From the NCBI GenBank assembly GCA_029782095.1, contig JAKOVL010000190.1:1-64000 (forward strand): a stretch of 64,000 nt of DNA. Direction: 5' to 3'. This document shows, piece by piece, positions 47,985 through 56,862 of the stretch. Positions within the stretch are counted from its first letter, which is position 1. Each line of letters starts with the position of its first letter. This stretch comes from Bacillota bacterium. GTDB taxonomy: Bacteria; Bacillota; Dethiobacteria; DTU022. The translations under genes and the position numbers were made by a program. The notes beneath the pieces are model-generated. The model was given only the letters and a program-made list of their open reading frames with translations. It had not been told where the DNA came from and did not search any database.

Positions 47985-48010
47985 TACCACACCACTAATT
48001 TCTTGAAATT

Positions 48011-48046
48011 AAACGGGCCGTCCCATTTAAAAAGGACGGCCCGTTT
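48011..48046 (+). terminator. Hairpin after the thiolase gene, likely terminator
   Basis: AAACGGGCCGTCC..GGACGGCCCGTTT 13-bp arms. Confidence 0.7.
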
Positions 48047-48139
48047 GAGTTGCTCTAAAGGCGCAAGCGAAGCAGAAGGTGTCGGGGCGGTCGCACGCAT
48101 GCAGCCCCGGATTCCCGGAAAAAAGCAGCGTTATCAACG

Positions 48140-48164
48140 AAACGGGCGGTTTAACCGCCCGTTT
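48140..48164 (-). terminator. Hairpin at the 3' end of the lipid-kinase gene, likely terminator
   Basis: AAACGGGCGG-TTTAA-CCGCCCGTTT in the convergent gap. Confidence 0.65.
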
Positions 48165-48190
48165 ATATGAATAAATGGATTGAATAAGAC

Positions 48191-49117
48191 CTATCCCTGC
48201 ACCTGCAGCGCCAGGGGTATGAGTTCGAACTCTGCCGGCGCCCGCCCGGGTTGCTCGCCGTCCAGGTCAAGCAACGCCATTCCGCTGGAATCCACGGAAA
48301 CTTTGCGGCCGCGCAGGTGCATGATCTGGGGATGATCCAGGTGGGTGCCGCGATAAACTTTGGGCAGGTTCGCCAAAAGGCCGATTTTGCTCAGGTTGTG
48401 CAGCAGGACAATATCAAAAAGGCCGTCCGCCATCTCCGCCTGCGGCGCTATATGCATCCCGCCGCCAAAATAGCGCCCGTTGCCGACAACCACCACTGTC
48501 ACCGGGCCGTCATAGATCAGCTTGCCGTCCACGGTTATGGCCATGGGCTGGTTGCGGTAGAGCAGCAGGCTAACCACGGTCCCCCATAAAAAGGAGATGA
48601 AGCCGCCCAAGGCCTTGCTGGTCCGGTTGACCCGGGCCACCGTGTCTCCGTCCAGCCCCAGGCCGGCGATATTGATAAAGTAGCGGGTTTCGCTTTCCCC
48701 GTTATGCCCGATATATGTAACCCTGCCCACGTCCACCGGACGCCGCCTGCTCTTAAGCAGGTGCCGGACCGCCTCCTGCGGCTCTTTGGGTATGCCCAGT
48801 GTTCTGACCAGGTCCCCCCCCGTGCCCATGGAAATAAAGCCGATGGCGGCGTCTTCCCGCACCGGTCCGGACGGGGTGAAAAAACCGTTGACCACCTCGT
48901 TGGCGGTGCCGTCGCCACCCACGGAAACAACCAGGTCATATCCCTCCTTCAGCGCCCGGCGGGTTAGCAACGTGGCCTCTCCGGGGCCGGAGGTTGTATG
49001 CACGGCGAAATCCAGGCCTTCCTGCTCCATAAAGGCGGCAACTTCAGGCCAGCGCCTGGCGGTAGTGCCGTTGGCGGAAGCAGGGTTAACGATAACGGCC
49101 ATCTTAGCAGGTTTCAA
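48191..49117 (-). CDS. Diacylglycerol/lipid kinase family protein (YegS/DgkB type)
   Basis: AVIVNPASANG, LVVSVGGDGTANEVVNGF, GFISMGTGGDLVRTLGIP. Confidence 0.93.
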   Translation of the reverse strand: MKPAKMAVIVNPASANGTTARRWPEVAAFMEQEGLDFAVHTTSGPGEATLLTRRALKEGYDLVVSVGGDGTANEVVNGFFTPSGPVREDAAIGFISMGTGGDLVRTLGIPKEPQEAVRHLLKSRRRPVDVGRVTYIGHNGESETRYFINIAGLGLDGDTVARVNRTSKALGGFISFLWGTVVSLLLYRNQPMAITVDGKLIYDGPVTVVVVGNGRYFGGGMHIAPQAEMADGLFDIVLLHNLSKIGLLANLPKVYRGTHLDHPQIMHLRGRKVSVDSSGMALLDLDGEQPGRAPAEFELIPLALQVQG

Positions 49118-49163
49118 GCGATCACCACTCCTTCCGGAAAATGTATTACAGAAGTCCCAGGGG

Positions 49164-49198
49164 CAGAATTCAGAATTAAGAAGCCAGAATCCAGAATA
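49164..49198. repeat. Heptad tandem repeat CAGAATT x5 (degenerate)
   Basis: CAGAATT CAGAATT AAGAAGC CAGAATC CAGAATA in strict 7-nt phase. Confidence 0.8.
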
Positions 49199-49343
49199 CC
49201 ATCACCCGCCCTTGTTGCCACAATCAATTAAATCTCTGAAGCTCGGCGGCAGCTAAGATCCGTCTCTGTAACGAATTATCTATTCAACACATTCCCGAAA
49301 TAGTATCATCTTCCAGGGGTATCATTCGATTGAGAAGATTTCC

Positions 49344-49371
49344 CACATCTCACCTCTCACATCTCACCTCT
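49344..49371. repeat. Direct tandem repeat CACATCTCACCTCT x2 (14 bp)
   Basis: Exact two copies, running into the 3' end of the Fe-S protein ORF. Confidence 0.85.
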
Positions 49372-50452
49372 CAAGACATGCCCGTCCTAAGAGTTCGGTC
49401 AGCTCCATGACCGTCCCCCCACCGACCAGCAGGTTTTCCCGGCAGAAAGGACAGTCGGTCAGCGCGGCGGATACGGCAGGCAGCTCTGTCAGGCGGCGCC
49501 GCGCCATGGTTTCGGCCAGGGCGGGGAAAGTCAGCTGGGCCATCTGTCCGCCGCCGCAGCAGCGCACCTTCTCTTTAGATGGATCGGCTTCAACCAGGGT
49601 CAGGCCGGGTATTAGGCTGATCAGCTCCCGCGGCCTATCCCAATCTTCCTCCAACCGTGCCCGCAGGCAGGGATCATGGTAAGTTACCGTGTCAATTCCC
49701 TGGACCGGCCGCGGCTGCAGCCGTCCTTCCTTGATTAAGCCCAAAAAGAAGGTCGTGCTGTCGACCACCTCCAGGGGCAGCTCTATCCCCCATGCGGCGT
49801 AGCGGCGGGTAAAAGTCCAGCGGCATTCCGGGCAGCCGGTAACCAGTGTCCTGGCGCCGCTGGCAGCAAAGCTCTCCCGGTTGTCCGCGGCAAACTGGCG
49901 GGCCAGCTCTGTATCGCCCCATATTTCAGCCGGGTAGCCGCAGCAAAATTCATCCGCCAGGGTTTGGTAGGAAACCCCGGCCTTTTCCAGCAGGGCCAGG
50001 GCCGTCTCCACCGACTGGGGATTGTTGGCTGCGGCGGTGCAGCCGGCAAAATAAAGCACCGCGGCGCCCCTTTCCCCGGCCTGCGCCACTCCCCGGCCCT
50101 GTCCGTAGGGGCTGCCAAATTTTTTAAGGTTGCCCAGGTAGGGGGCCACGTTGTTCAGGCGCACACCCGCTTGTGCAGCCTCCTGCCGCGCCGCCAGCAG
50201 CTCTTCCGCCAGGTCCAGTTTTGGAAAGGGGCAAAGGGTCTGGCAGCCGCGACAGCCGACACAGGCGGTAAGCGCTTCCAGGAACTCTTCATTCCATGGC
50301 AGCCGCCCTTCCAGGAGCAGGTGCGCCAGCCGGGCCTTGCCCGAAGGGGAGACCGCCTCTTTACCCCAGGCCTGGACCACGGGGCATTCGCAGCGACACA
50401 TGTTGGGGCAGAGTGCACAGTCCAGCAGTTGTTCACGATTTACTTGCGCCAT
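49364..50452 (-). CDS. (Fe-S)-binding protein, GlcF-like
   Basis: CALCPNMCRCECP, CVGCRGCQTLCPFPK, CCG-type motifs (GCPECRWTF, VRCCGGGQM). Confidence 0.9.
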   Translation of the reverse strand: MAQVNREQLLDCALCPNMCRCECPVVQAWGKEAVSPSGKARLAHLLLEGRLPWNEEFLEALTACVGCRGCQTLCPFPKLDLAEELLAARQEAAQAGVRLNNVAPYLGNLKKFGSPYGQGRGVAQAGERGAAVLYFAGCTAAANNPQSVETALALLEKAGVSYQTLADEFCCGYPAEIWGDTELARQFAADNRESFAASGARTLVTGCPECRWTFTRRYAAWGIELPLEVVDSTTFFLGLIKEGRLQPRPVQGIDTVTYHDPCLRARLEEDWDRPRELISLIPGLTLVEADPSKEKVRCCGGGQMAQLTFPALAETMARRRLTELPAVSAALTDCPFCRENLLVGGGTVMELTELLGRACLER

Positions 50453-51909
50453 CTTAAAGCCTCCTCCAGGCCCATCTTTCCGGGGTTCATAATGCCGTCC
50501 GGATCCAAAGCTTTTTTAATGAGCTTTAATACCTCCAGCCCGGGGCCGTGTTCCTGCTCCATCCACAGCCCCCGGTGCAGCCCGACGCCGTGATGATGGC
50601 TGATCGCCCCTCCCAGGGAGAGGCAGGAGGTCATGGCTGCGTCCCAAAGCTGTTTGAAATAGTCGCTTTTATCGCCGGGCGGAAAACCGCACAAAGTGAA
50701 GTAGAGCGCAGCGCCGTCGGGGTAAACATGGGACCAGTGGCCCGAGGCCAGCGCCGTTCCCTCCACTTTGATCATGGCCTCTTGCATGGTGTGGTAGAGG
50801 GAGGCGGCGTTGCTCCAGTTGGCGCTTACCTCGATGGTGTCGATCACGGCGCCCTGGCGGAACAGGGTCGAAGCCAGGCTGACATTAAAACGCCTCTCCA
50901 GCCAGTGCTTCACCGGCTCCGGGCCGCAGGCCACCGCGCCGTGCTCCCGGGCATAAGCATCGATTATTTTTTCTTCGGCGGAGACAATGTCACTGTGACC
51001 TTCGCTGATCAGCACCAGCATGCACCGCCCCTCCGCCTCCTTGGTCTCCGGAAAATGGTGGCTTGTTTCGACATAGTCATAGAGGCGCACCACCGCCGGG
51101 CGGGCGCCGCTCTGGATGACCAGCCGGACCGCTTCCAGGGCCGCTTCTATGGTTTCAAAGGCATAGGAAAGGCGGGCCTGCTTCTCCGGCAGGGGCCAGA
51201 TGCGCAGTACTGCTTCGGTGATTACGCCCAGCGTGCCTTCCGATCCAAGAAAGAGGTGGTCCAGGCGGGGGCCGGTGGACGTGCGGGGCACCGGTCGCCC
51301 CTGGAAAATTGTGCCGTCCGGGAGCACCACCTTTAGAGAAGCGACCATATCTTCAATTTTGCCGTAGCGGGTGGAAAACTGGCCCGCAGCGCGGCAGGCC
51401 AGCCAGCCGCCCACGGTAGAGCAGCGTATGGACTGGGGTATATGACCGCCGGTAAAGCCCTGCCGGTTCAAGTACTCTTCGTAGAGGGCTCCGTTGAGCC
51501 CGCATTCAACGGTCACCAGAAGATTCTCCCGGTCAAGATGCTTGACCCGGTTCATCCGCTTCATATCGAGAACAATGCCGCCGCGCAAAGGGATGGCCCC
51601 ACCCAGGGCCCCCGAGCCCTCGCCGTAAGGCGTTACCGGAACGCCATGCTTGCGGGCCAGGGCCAGCACAGCGGCAACCTCCTCTGTGCTGCGGGGCCAG
51701 ACCACCAGATCCGGCAAAGCCGGGGCCTTGCCTTCCAAAAACCAGAGTGTGCCCATGGGCCAGTAATCGCGGCAGGTGGCAAGGCGATCTACGGCAGCGG
51801 CGGAAACATTGTCTTCTCCCACTATGGCGCGCAGCTGTTGCTGCAATTGGGAAGATTCCAACTTGTCCAACCCTGTTTCCTGAATAGTCGTCTCCGGCAG
51901 TTGTGACAA
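50440..51909 (-). CDS. FAD-binding oxidase (GlcD/alkyl-DHAP-synthase-like)
   Basis: VTPYGEGSGALGGAIP, HHHGVGLHRG, LDPDGIMNPGKMG; overlaps the GlcF-like start. Confidence 0.9.
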   Translation of the reverse strand: MSQLPETTIQETGLDKLESSQLQQQLRAIVGEDNVSAAAVDRLATCRDYWPMGTLWFLEGKAPALPDLVVWPRSTEEVAAVLALARKHGVPVTPYGEGSGALGGAIPLRGGIVLDMKRMNRVKHLDRENLLVTVECGLNGALYEEYLNRQGFTGGHIPQSIRCSTVGGWLACRAAGQFSTRYGKIEDMVASLKVVLPDGTIFQGRPVPRTSTGPRLDHLFLGSEGTLGVITEAVLRIWPLPEKQARLSYAFETIEAALEAVRLVIQSGARPAVVRLYDYVETSHHFPETKEAEGRCMLVLISEGHSDIVSAEEKIIDAYAREHGAVACGPEPVKHWLERRFNVSLASTLFRQGAVIDTIEVSANWSNAASLYHTMQEAMIKVEGTALASGHWSHVYPDGAALYFTLCGFPPGDKSDYFKQLWDAAMTSCLSLGGAISHHHGVGLHRGLWMEQEHGPGLEVLKLIKKALDPDGIMNPGKMGLEEALRWRK

Positions 51910-51964
51910 ATATACCTACCTCCCGGTATGAAAAGTCTTTGCGACCTATACAGTAATCACTTTC

Positions 51965-51993
51965 ATTATACCGGTTTTTGTACGATTTGACAA
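51965..51993 (-). promoter_or_regulatory. Sigma-A promoter for the GlcD-GlcF pair
   Basis: TTGTCA-N17-TATAAT on the minus strand. Confidence 0.8.
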
Positions 51994-52166
51994 AAGATTT
52001 TACCAGAGTCTGCCCTGGAAAGACGGTGGGCCGGTACAGGCGTTATCCCGAAAATCACAACCGCCGGCCCCGGGTTGCCTGGTGCTCTGCCACCGCCGCT
52101 CCTGGATAAAGTCGCTTCAGCCCGATAAAGAGCATCACTTGCTACGACACAAATGGCTCCTGGCAG

Positions 52167-52991
52167 TTAGCAAGCTGATGGCGGCTTTTGCATAATCAGC
52201 AGGTACTCGTGGACCTTGTTTACCCTGAAGACAGACGGGTAGCCCAGGGGGCGGAGGCTGCTGTATTCATGCCTTCGGTCCCAGATGATGATATCGTCCA
52301 GCAGGAAGCCTGTTTCACGCAGCGCCAGGGCCAGGTCCATGTGCAGGGGGTAGAACAAATTTTTCTTGCGCAGATCCATCACTACCACGACGCAGCAACG
52401 GCCGGGTTTAAGGACCTGAAAAACCTGGCCGAATACAGACTGCAACTCCTTCAGAAATGTCCCGTAATCTCCGCTTTGGCCCAAGTCGGCCGGATCGTCG
52501 CCGTAAAAGCGCCTTTCGCGGCGGTCAGCGGAGCGCCGGGCCAGAAGCACATCCCAGTACGGCGGCGAAGTGAGGACAAAATCAACAGCGGTGACGGGAA
52601 GAAGCCGGTTTAACTGACGGGCGTCGCCCTGGATGAGCTGCGGCTTTAACCCCGGGCGTTCGCCGCCCTCCCGCGCCTCTTTACGCATCCGCTCTTCAAA
52701 AAGAGGGAGGTAGTGCGGGTAGAGTTCCAGGCCGAGGCCGCGGCGGCCCAGGTTGCTGGCGGCGATTAGCGTGGTGCCGCTGCCGGCGAAGGGATCGAGC
52801 ACAACTTCCCCGGGCCCCGCCGTAAAGATCTCAATGCACCGCTCGGCTAACTGCAGTGGAAAGGCAGCCGGGTGCCCCATACCCATTTCCGCCGCTGTTT
52901 TGCGAATATCGCTCCAGATGCTGATGCTGTAGCGGGTCCAGGTTTTGCCATCCAATTCGTTGCAGCGCCGTTTGGCTTTCATGGTATCCAA
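52167..52991 (-). CDS. DNA methyltransferase (amino-MTase, TSPPYW type), no restriction partner seen
   Basis: DPFAGSGTTLIAASNLGRRGLGLEL (motif I) and TSPPYWD (motif IV). Confidence 0.88.
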   Translation of the reverse strand: MDTMKAKRRCNELDGKTWTRYSISIWSDIRKTAAEMGMGHPAAFPLQLAERCIEIFTAGPGEVVLDPFAGSGTTLIAASNLGRRGLGLELYPHYLPLFEERMRKEAREGGERPGLKPQLIQGDARQLNRLLPVTAVDFVLTSPPYWDVLLARRSADRRERRFYGDDPADLGQSGDYGTFLKELQSVFGQVFQVLKPGRCCVVVVMDLRKKNLFYPLHMDLALALRETGFLLDDIIIWDRRHEYSSLRPLGYPSVFRVNKVHEYLLIMQKPPSAC

Positions 52992-53036
52992 TTCCTTTTT
53001 GCGCTATCTTTTCGGCTTTGTCCAGGCTGTTCCTTA

Positions 53037-53588
53037 TTAAAATTCCACCTTGACGGCCTGGCGGGCTTCCACCTCGTCATCCAGGTTAAAGTAAGCTTCC
53101 TGGGTAAAGCCAAACATTCCGGCGATAAGCACCGCGGGGAAGCGTTGAATGGCCGTATTGTACTTGAGCACCGCATCATTGTAAAACTGGCGGGAAAAGG
53201 CAATCTTCCCCTCGGTGTTGGTCAGCTCTTGCTGAAGCTGCATGAAATTGGTGTTTGCTTTCAACTCAGGGTAGTTCTCGGCCAGGGCAAAAAGCTGCCG
53301 CAGGGCGCCGGTAAGCATATTTTCCGCCCCGGCCTGCTCCTGCACATTTTTCGCGTTGATGGCCGTATTCCGGGCCTGGATTACCCGCTCGAAAGTCTCT
53401 TTCTCGTGGGAGGCGTAGCCTTTCACCGTTGAGACAAGATTCGGGATTAAATCGTAGCGCCGCTTTAACTGCACTTCAATTTGCGCCCAGGCATTTTTCA
53501 GCATCTGCCTTAAGGCAACCAACCGGTTATAGATGGAGATCAAGGCAATGACAATGACTAAGACAAGCCCGCCGATAATCCATCCCAT
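53037..53588 (-). CDS. LemA family protein
   Basis: YNRLVALRQMLKNAWAQIEVQLKRRYDLIPNLVSTVKGYASHEKETFE. Confidence 0.95.
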   Translation of the reverse strand: MGWIIGGLVLVIVIALISIYNRLVALRQMLKNAWAQIEVQLKRRYDLIPNLVSTVKGYASHEKETFERVIQARNTAINAKNVQEQAGAENMLTGALRQLFALAENYPELKANTNFMQLQQELTNTEGKIAFSRQFYNDAVLKYNTAIQRFPAVLIAGMFGFTQEAYFNLDDEVEARQAVKVEF

Positions 53589-53771
53589 TTATATGCCTCC
53601 TTTGGTGTGCACAACCGTTCAATTTAATGGTCAGGTTATAAGTATTTCCCATTAAGCAAATTATTCGCAACGCGGCAAATTTGTCCTGCAATAAAAACCC
53701 CGGCTTCTTTTTAAAATCAGCCGGGGTTGCGCAGTGGCAAAGGATTGCATGCATCGCAAAAGGCCTTCCCC

Positions 53772-54743
53772 TTAAAGCTGCAGCTCCACCACATCGCGGT
53801 CTTCCAGCACATAATCCCGGGGCACCGCCTGGCCGTCGAAGCGGGAGGAACCCCAAACCAGGGCGCTTTTTAACTTTTTAGCAAAATCCTTGTGCACCAT
53901 TTCGGCAAAATCAAGCACTGTGCTGCCCCTTCTGAGAATAAAAGGCTGATCCATCTCCGGCGGGCGCCCCGGCGCTTTGCCGTAGACGCGAATAATATTG
54001 AGCAGGGCAAACAACTTGCCCTTCAGCTCATTTAGAGTGTCGCTTTGGTTCACCGATACGGGCACGATCTCCAGTTCAGGTCTTAACTGCCGCAAAACCT
54101 CCAGGTTGTCCTCGCTGCCTGCCTGATCCATCTTGGAGGCCAGCACCATAAACGGCACCGGGGCGATAATTTCACCTTCTTCGGACAGGTCAATCACTTC
54201 CCGCTCCTGCAGGACCTCCAGCAGCCCTTCCAGTTGATCCAGGCATTCCGGAGTCGAACAGTCGATCACCAGCAGCAGGGCGTCAGCCTCCCGGAAGGTG
54301 CCGATCAGGCCGGAAGGAACATTGTCGGAAGTCAGGGGGGGCGTGTCGACAAGCTGAATATAGGTGTCCTCGTAAGGCATCATCCCCGAAACAGGCAGCG
54401 GTGTAGCAAAAGGATAGTCGGTCACCTTTACCTTGGCCCGGGTAAGGGCCCCTACCAGGGCTGATTTGCCGCTATTGGGGTAGCCGGCCAGCACAATCTG
54501 CCCGGCACCCTGCTTTTCCACGCTGAAAGGGTTGTAACCGCCCTTGGTTTGCTTCTTTTTCTGGCCTTCTTCCTTCAACCGGGCTATGCGCCTCTTAATA
54601 TCCGCCTGCAGCTTCTCCGTCCCTTTATGCTTAGGGATAACGGCCATCATTTCCTGAAGAGCCTTAAGCTTCTCTTCCGTGGTCTTGGCCTGGCGGTAGC
54701 GCTCTTCGGCATTGTGATACTGCTGGGTCAAGTTGGCCGGCAC
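53772..54743 (-). CDS. OBG/DRG-type GTPase with C-terminal TGS domain
   Basis: GYPNSGKSALVGALTRA, DTPPL, TGS-like VLDFAEMVHKDFAKKLKSALVWGSSRFDGQAVPRDYVLEDRDVVEL. Confidence 0.93.
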   Translation of the reverse strand: MPANLTQQYHNAEERYRQAKTTEEKLKALQEMMAVIPKHKGTEKLQADIKRRIARLKEEGQKKKQTKGGYNPFSVEKQGAGQIVLAGYPNSGKSALVGALTRAKVKVTDYPFATPLPVSGMMPYEDTYIQLVDTPPLTSDNVPSGLIGTFREADALLLVIDCSTPECLDQLEGLLEVLQEREVIDLSEEGEIIAPVPFMVLASKMDQAGSEDNLEVLRQLRPELEIVPVSVNQSDTLNELKGKLFALLNIIRVYGKAPGRPPEMDQPFILRRGSTVLDFAEMVHKDFAKKLKSALVWGSSRFDGQAVPRDYVLEDRDVVELQL

Positions 54744-54833
54744 AAAAACCCCTCCCGGTCAGCTCTCTCAAATTTATTGTAGGGAATCCGGCCATAAAGA
54801 TCAAGCAGCAAAGGCGGGCGGCTTTGCCGGGGA

Positions 54834-54867
54834 ATAAAAAAACGACGGCAGGCAACCTACCGTCGTT
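54834..54867 (-). terminator. Rho-independent terminator downstream of tRNA-Val
   Basis: AACGACGGTAGG-TTG-CCTGCCGTCGTT + T-run on the minus strand. Confidence 0.9.
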
Positions 54868-54873
54868 GGCGAG

Positions 54874-54948
54874 TGGTGCGCCCGACAAGATTTGAACTTG
54901 TGACCTCCTGCGTGTCAAGCAGGCGCTCTCCCCCTGAGCTACGGGCGC
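54874..54948 (-). tRNA. tRNA-Val (anticodon GAC), CCA encoded
   Basis: GCGCCCG..CGGGCGC acceptor, TAGCTCAGGGGGAGAGC D-arm, CCTGC-TTGACAC-GCAGG anticodon arm, GTTCAAATC T-loop, 3' ACCA. Confidence 0.95.
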
Positions 54949-55009
54949 GTGGCGCAGTTGTATTGTAGCACCGCCCGCGGTTCATGTCAAGGGCTGCACC
55001 TACGATTTC

Positions 55010-55552
55010 CTATGATTTAAACACTTCTGCAGCGGAGTCCCGGTAAACCTCGTAGTCGGCTTCGCTGAACAGCACAAAGCGTATGAGCTCCAGCCCCTGG
55101 TGTTCCATGACAAAGTCGCGCACTGCCTGCAGCGCCACCGGCGCCGCTTCCTTGACCGGATAGCCAAAGATGCCGGTACTGATGGAAGGAAAAGCGATCG
55201 ATTTTAAGCCATGCTTCAGGGCGACGGCGAGGCTGTTTTGATAGCACTGCCGCAGCAATGCCGCATCCTGCTTTGAACCGCTGTAAACAGGGCCCACCGT
55301 GTGAATGACATGTTTCGCTTTCAGGTTGTATCCGCCGGTAATCTTCGCTTCACCCGTGGCGCAGCCGTTCAGCTTGCGGCATTCTTCCCACAGCGAAGGG
55401 CCGGCCGCCCGGTGAATCGCTCCCGAAACACCCCCGCCGGGCGCCAGTTTATTATTGGCAGCGTTAACAATTGCATCGGTGTCCTGGAGAGTAAGATCTC
55501 CCCTGACAACTTCCACCGTTGTGCCTTTAATCCTCCAAGCTGAAACAGCCAT
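55010..55552 (-). CDS. Macro-domain (O-acetyl-ADP-ribose deacetylase-like) protein
   Basis: DAIVNAANNKLAPGGGVSGAIHRAAG, HTVGPVYSG, AFPSISTGIFGYP. Confidence 0.95.
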   Translation of the reverse strand: MAVSAWRIKGTTVEVVRGDLTLQDTDAIVNAANNKLAPGGGVSGAIHRAAGPSLWEECRKLNGCATGEAKITGGYNLKAKHVIHTVGPVYSGSKQDAALLRQCYQNSLAVALKHGLKSIAFPSISTGIFGYPVKEAAPVALQAVRDFVMEHQGLELIRFVLFSEADYEVYRDSAAEVFKS

Positions 55553-55794
55553 CAGTTCACCCCCTTGAGGCTGGATGCACAACTGACCTGAAGTGCCTCT
55601 GCGTCTTTAAAAGAAGAATGCATAAACAGATTAATCAACATGTCCAAGCGGCGGCTCACTTTCAACATTTCCGGGTCTGTTAACTCATAAACGGTCCCGA
55701 GTTGATCCAGTTCGCATCGCAGCTCTTCAATGGTTGTTAATATGTTTGTACATTCTCTTGTTTGACCTTTTGTTCTGAAAGTTCGACAAAACAT
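55552..55794 (-). CDS. Spo0E-like aspartyl-phosphate phosphatase
   Basis: IEELRCELDQLGTVYELTDPEMLKVSRRLDMLIN matches the Spo0E signature pattern; overlaps the macro start. Confidence 0.75.
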   Translation of the reverse strand: MFCRTFRTKGQTRECTNILTTIEELRCELDQLGTVYELTDPEMLKVSRRLDMLINLFMHSSFKDAEALQVSCASSLKGVN

Positions 55795-55943
55795 GGTTGT
55801 ATTATATACTGCAATGTTGAAATTTCCAATTTCCGTTATTTAGCGTTTACCATGTTTTTAGCCTTATTTTGCCTGTTATATACCATATACTCTTTTTTAC
55901 GCTATAATTCGATTTTCCGTATTTACCCATAAATAGCAAACAA

Positions 55944-56774
55944 CTACGCTTTAATCTTGCCTTTACAATACTGCACCAGGGCCGTTTCGTGTCCCGGCAA
56001 AACAAATTCTTTTTTCCACTGGGCCAGAACTTTTGCTTTATAAACGCTATCATAGAAGGCGAAGTAATCATAAATCATGGGTGAAGGTATGGCCGGGCCG
56101 TAGGTTTCCACATTGGTTTTTATTTTATGGCGGTTGCCCTCCATGTCGATAAACACATCGGTCTCGGGGAATATATGGGAATAAGTATTGCACAGATCGC
56201 CCAGTATAACCATGGTTCCCTTTTGCGTAGCCACAGCAATTAACTGGCTTCCCAATGAATGGCCCGGGGCTTTATATACGGTTATCCCCGGCAGCAGTTC
56301 AAGGTCTCCATCAATCATTGCCGTATCAAGTTTTTCGAGCACCGGAATAATGCTGGGATCATAATCTTTTCGCACTTTTTGAGCCGGTATCGGATTTAGC
56401 AGATTGAGCCATTCATCTTTTTGAAAGACGTGCTTCGCTTTAGGGAATAGATGGCAGTTTCCGGCATGATCATTATGCAAATGGGTATAAATAACCATAT
56501 CGATCTGTTCCGGGCTGACATTTACGTTTCGGAGAGCCTCCACAACATGTGCTTCGCCCCCCACGGCGGGAAAGCCGCCCCAGGCTTTTCCGCCAACAAT
56601 GAAGTTTTCATTAATGCCGTTGTCCACCAGGATGTTGTGCTCTCCATTCTGGAGTAAAAATCCCAGGTAAGGGACATCAAATTCTTGATCACCAAGCCCG
56701 GAGCCCGCAATAATAAATTCACCCGGACCTCTGATTTTTCCATAAAGCAAAACTTCAATGGTCCATACATGCAT
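55944..56774 (-). CDS. Metallo-beta-lactamase-fold hydrolase (AHL-lactonase-like)
   Basis: YTHLHNDHAGNC metal motif, APGHSLGSQ, VLPGHE. Confidence 0.9.
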   Translation of the reverse strand: MHVWTIEVLLYGKIRGPGEFIIAGSGLGDQEFDVPYLGFLLQNGEHNILVDNGINENFIVGGKAWGGFPAVGGEAHVVEALRNVNVSPEQIDMVIYTHLHNDHAGNCHLFPKAKHVFQKDEWLNLLNPIPAQKVRKDYDPSIIPVLEKLDTAMIDGDLELLPGITVYKAPGHSLGSQLIAVATQKGTMVILGDLCNTYSHIFPETDVFIDMEGNRHKIKTNVETYGPAIPSPMIYDYFAFYDSVYKAKVLAQWKKEFVLPGHETALVQYCKGKIKA

Positions 56775-56862
56775 GATCCTTCAATCCTTTCATTTGGTCT
56801 GGCAATAATTTGCTGCTTGATTTAAGGGTGGCCGCCATCCTGTCGTTTTCAAACGCGGAAAA

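Noticed and set aside
55847-56071. 74-aa ORF at the 3' end of the MBL gene
   Set aside because: Out-of-frame overlap with the MBL-fold CDS and AT-rich intergenic DNA; no motif.
56800-56814. TGGCAATAATTTGCT as a second sigma-54 promoter
   Set aside because: GG-GC spacing is one nucleotide short, the C of TGGCAC is missing, and it points away from the minus-strand genes.
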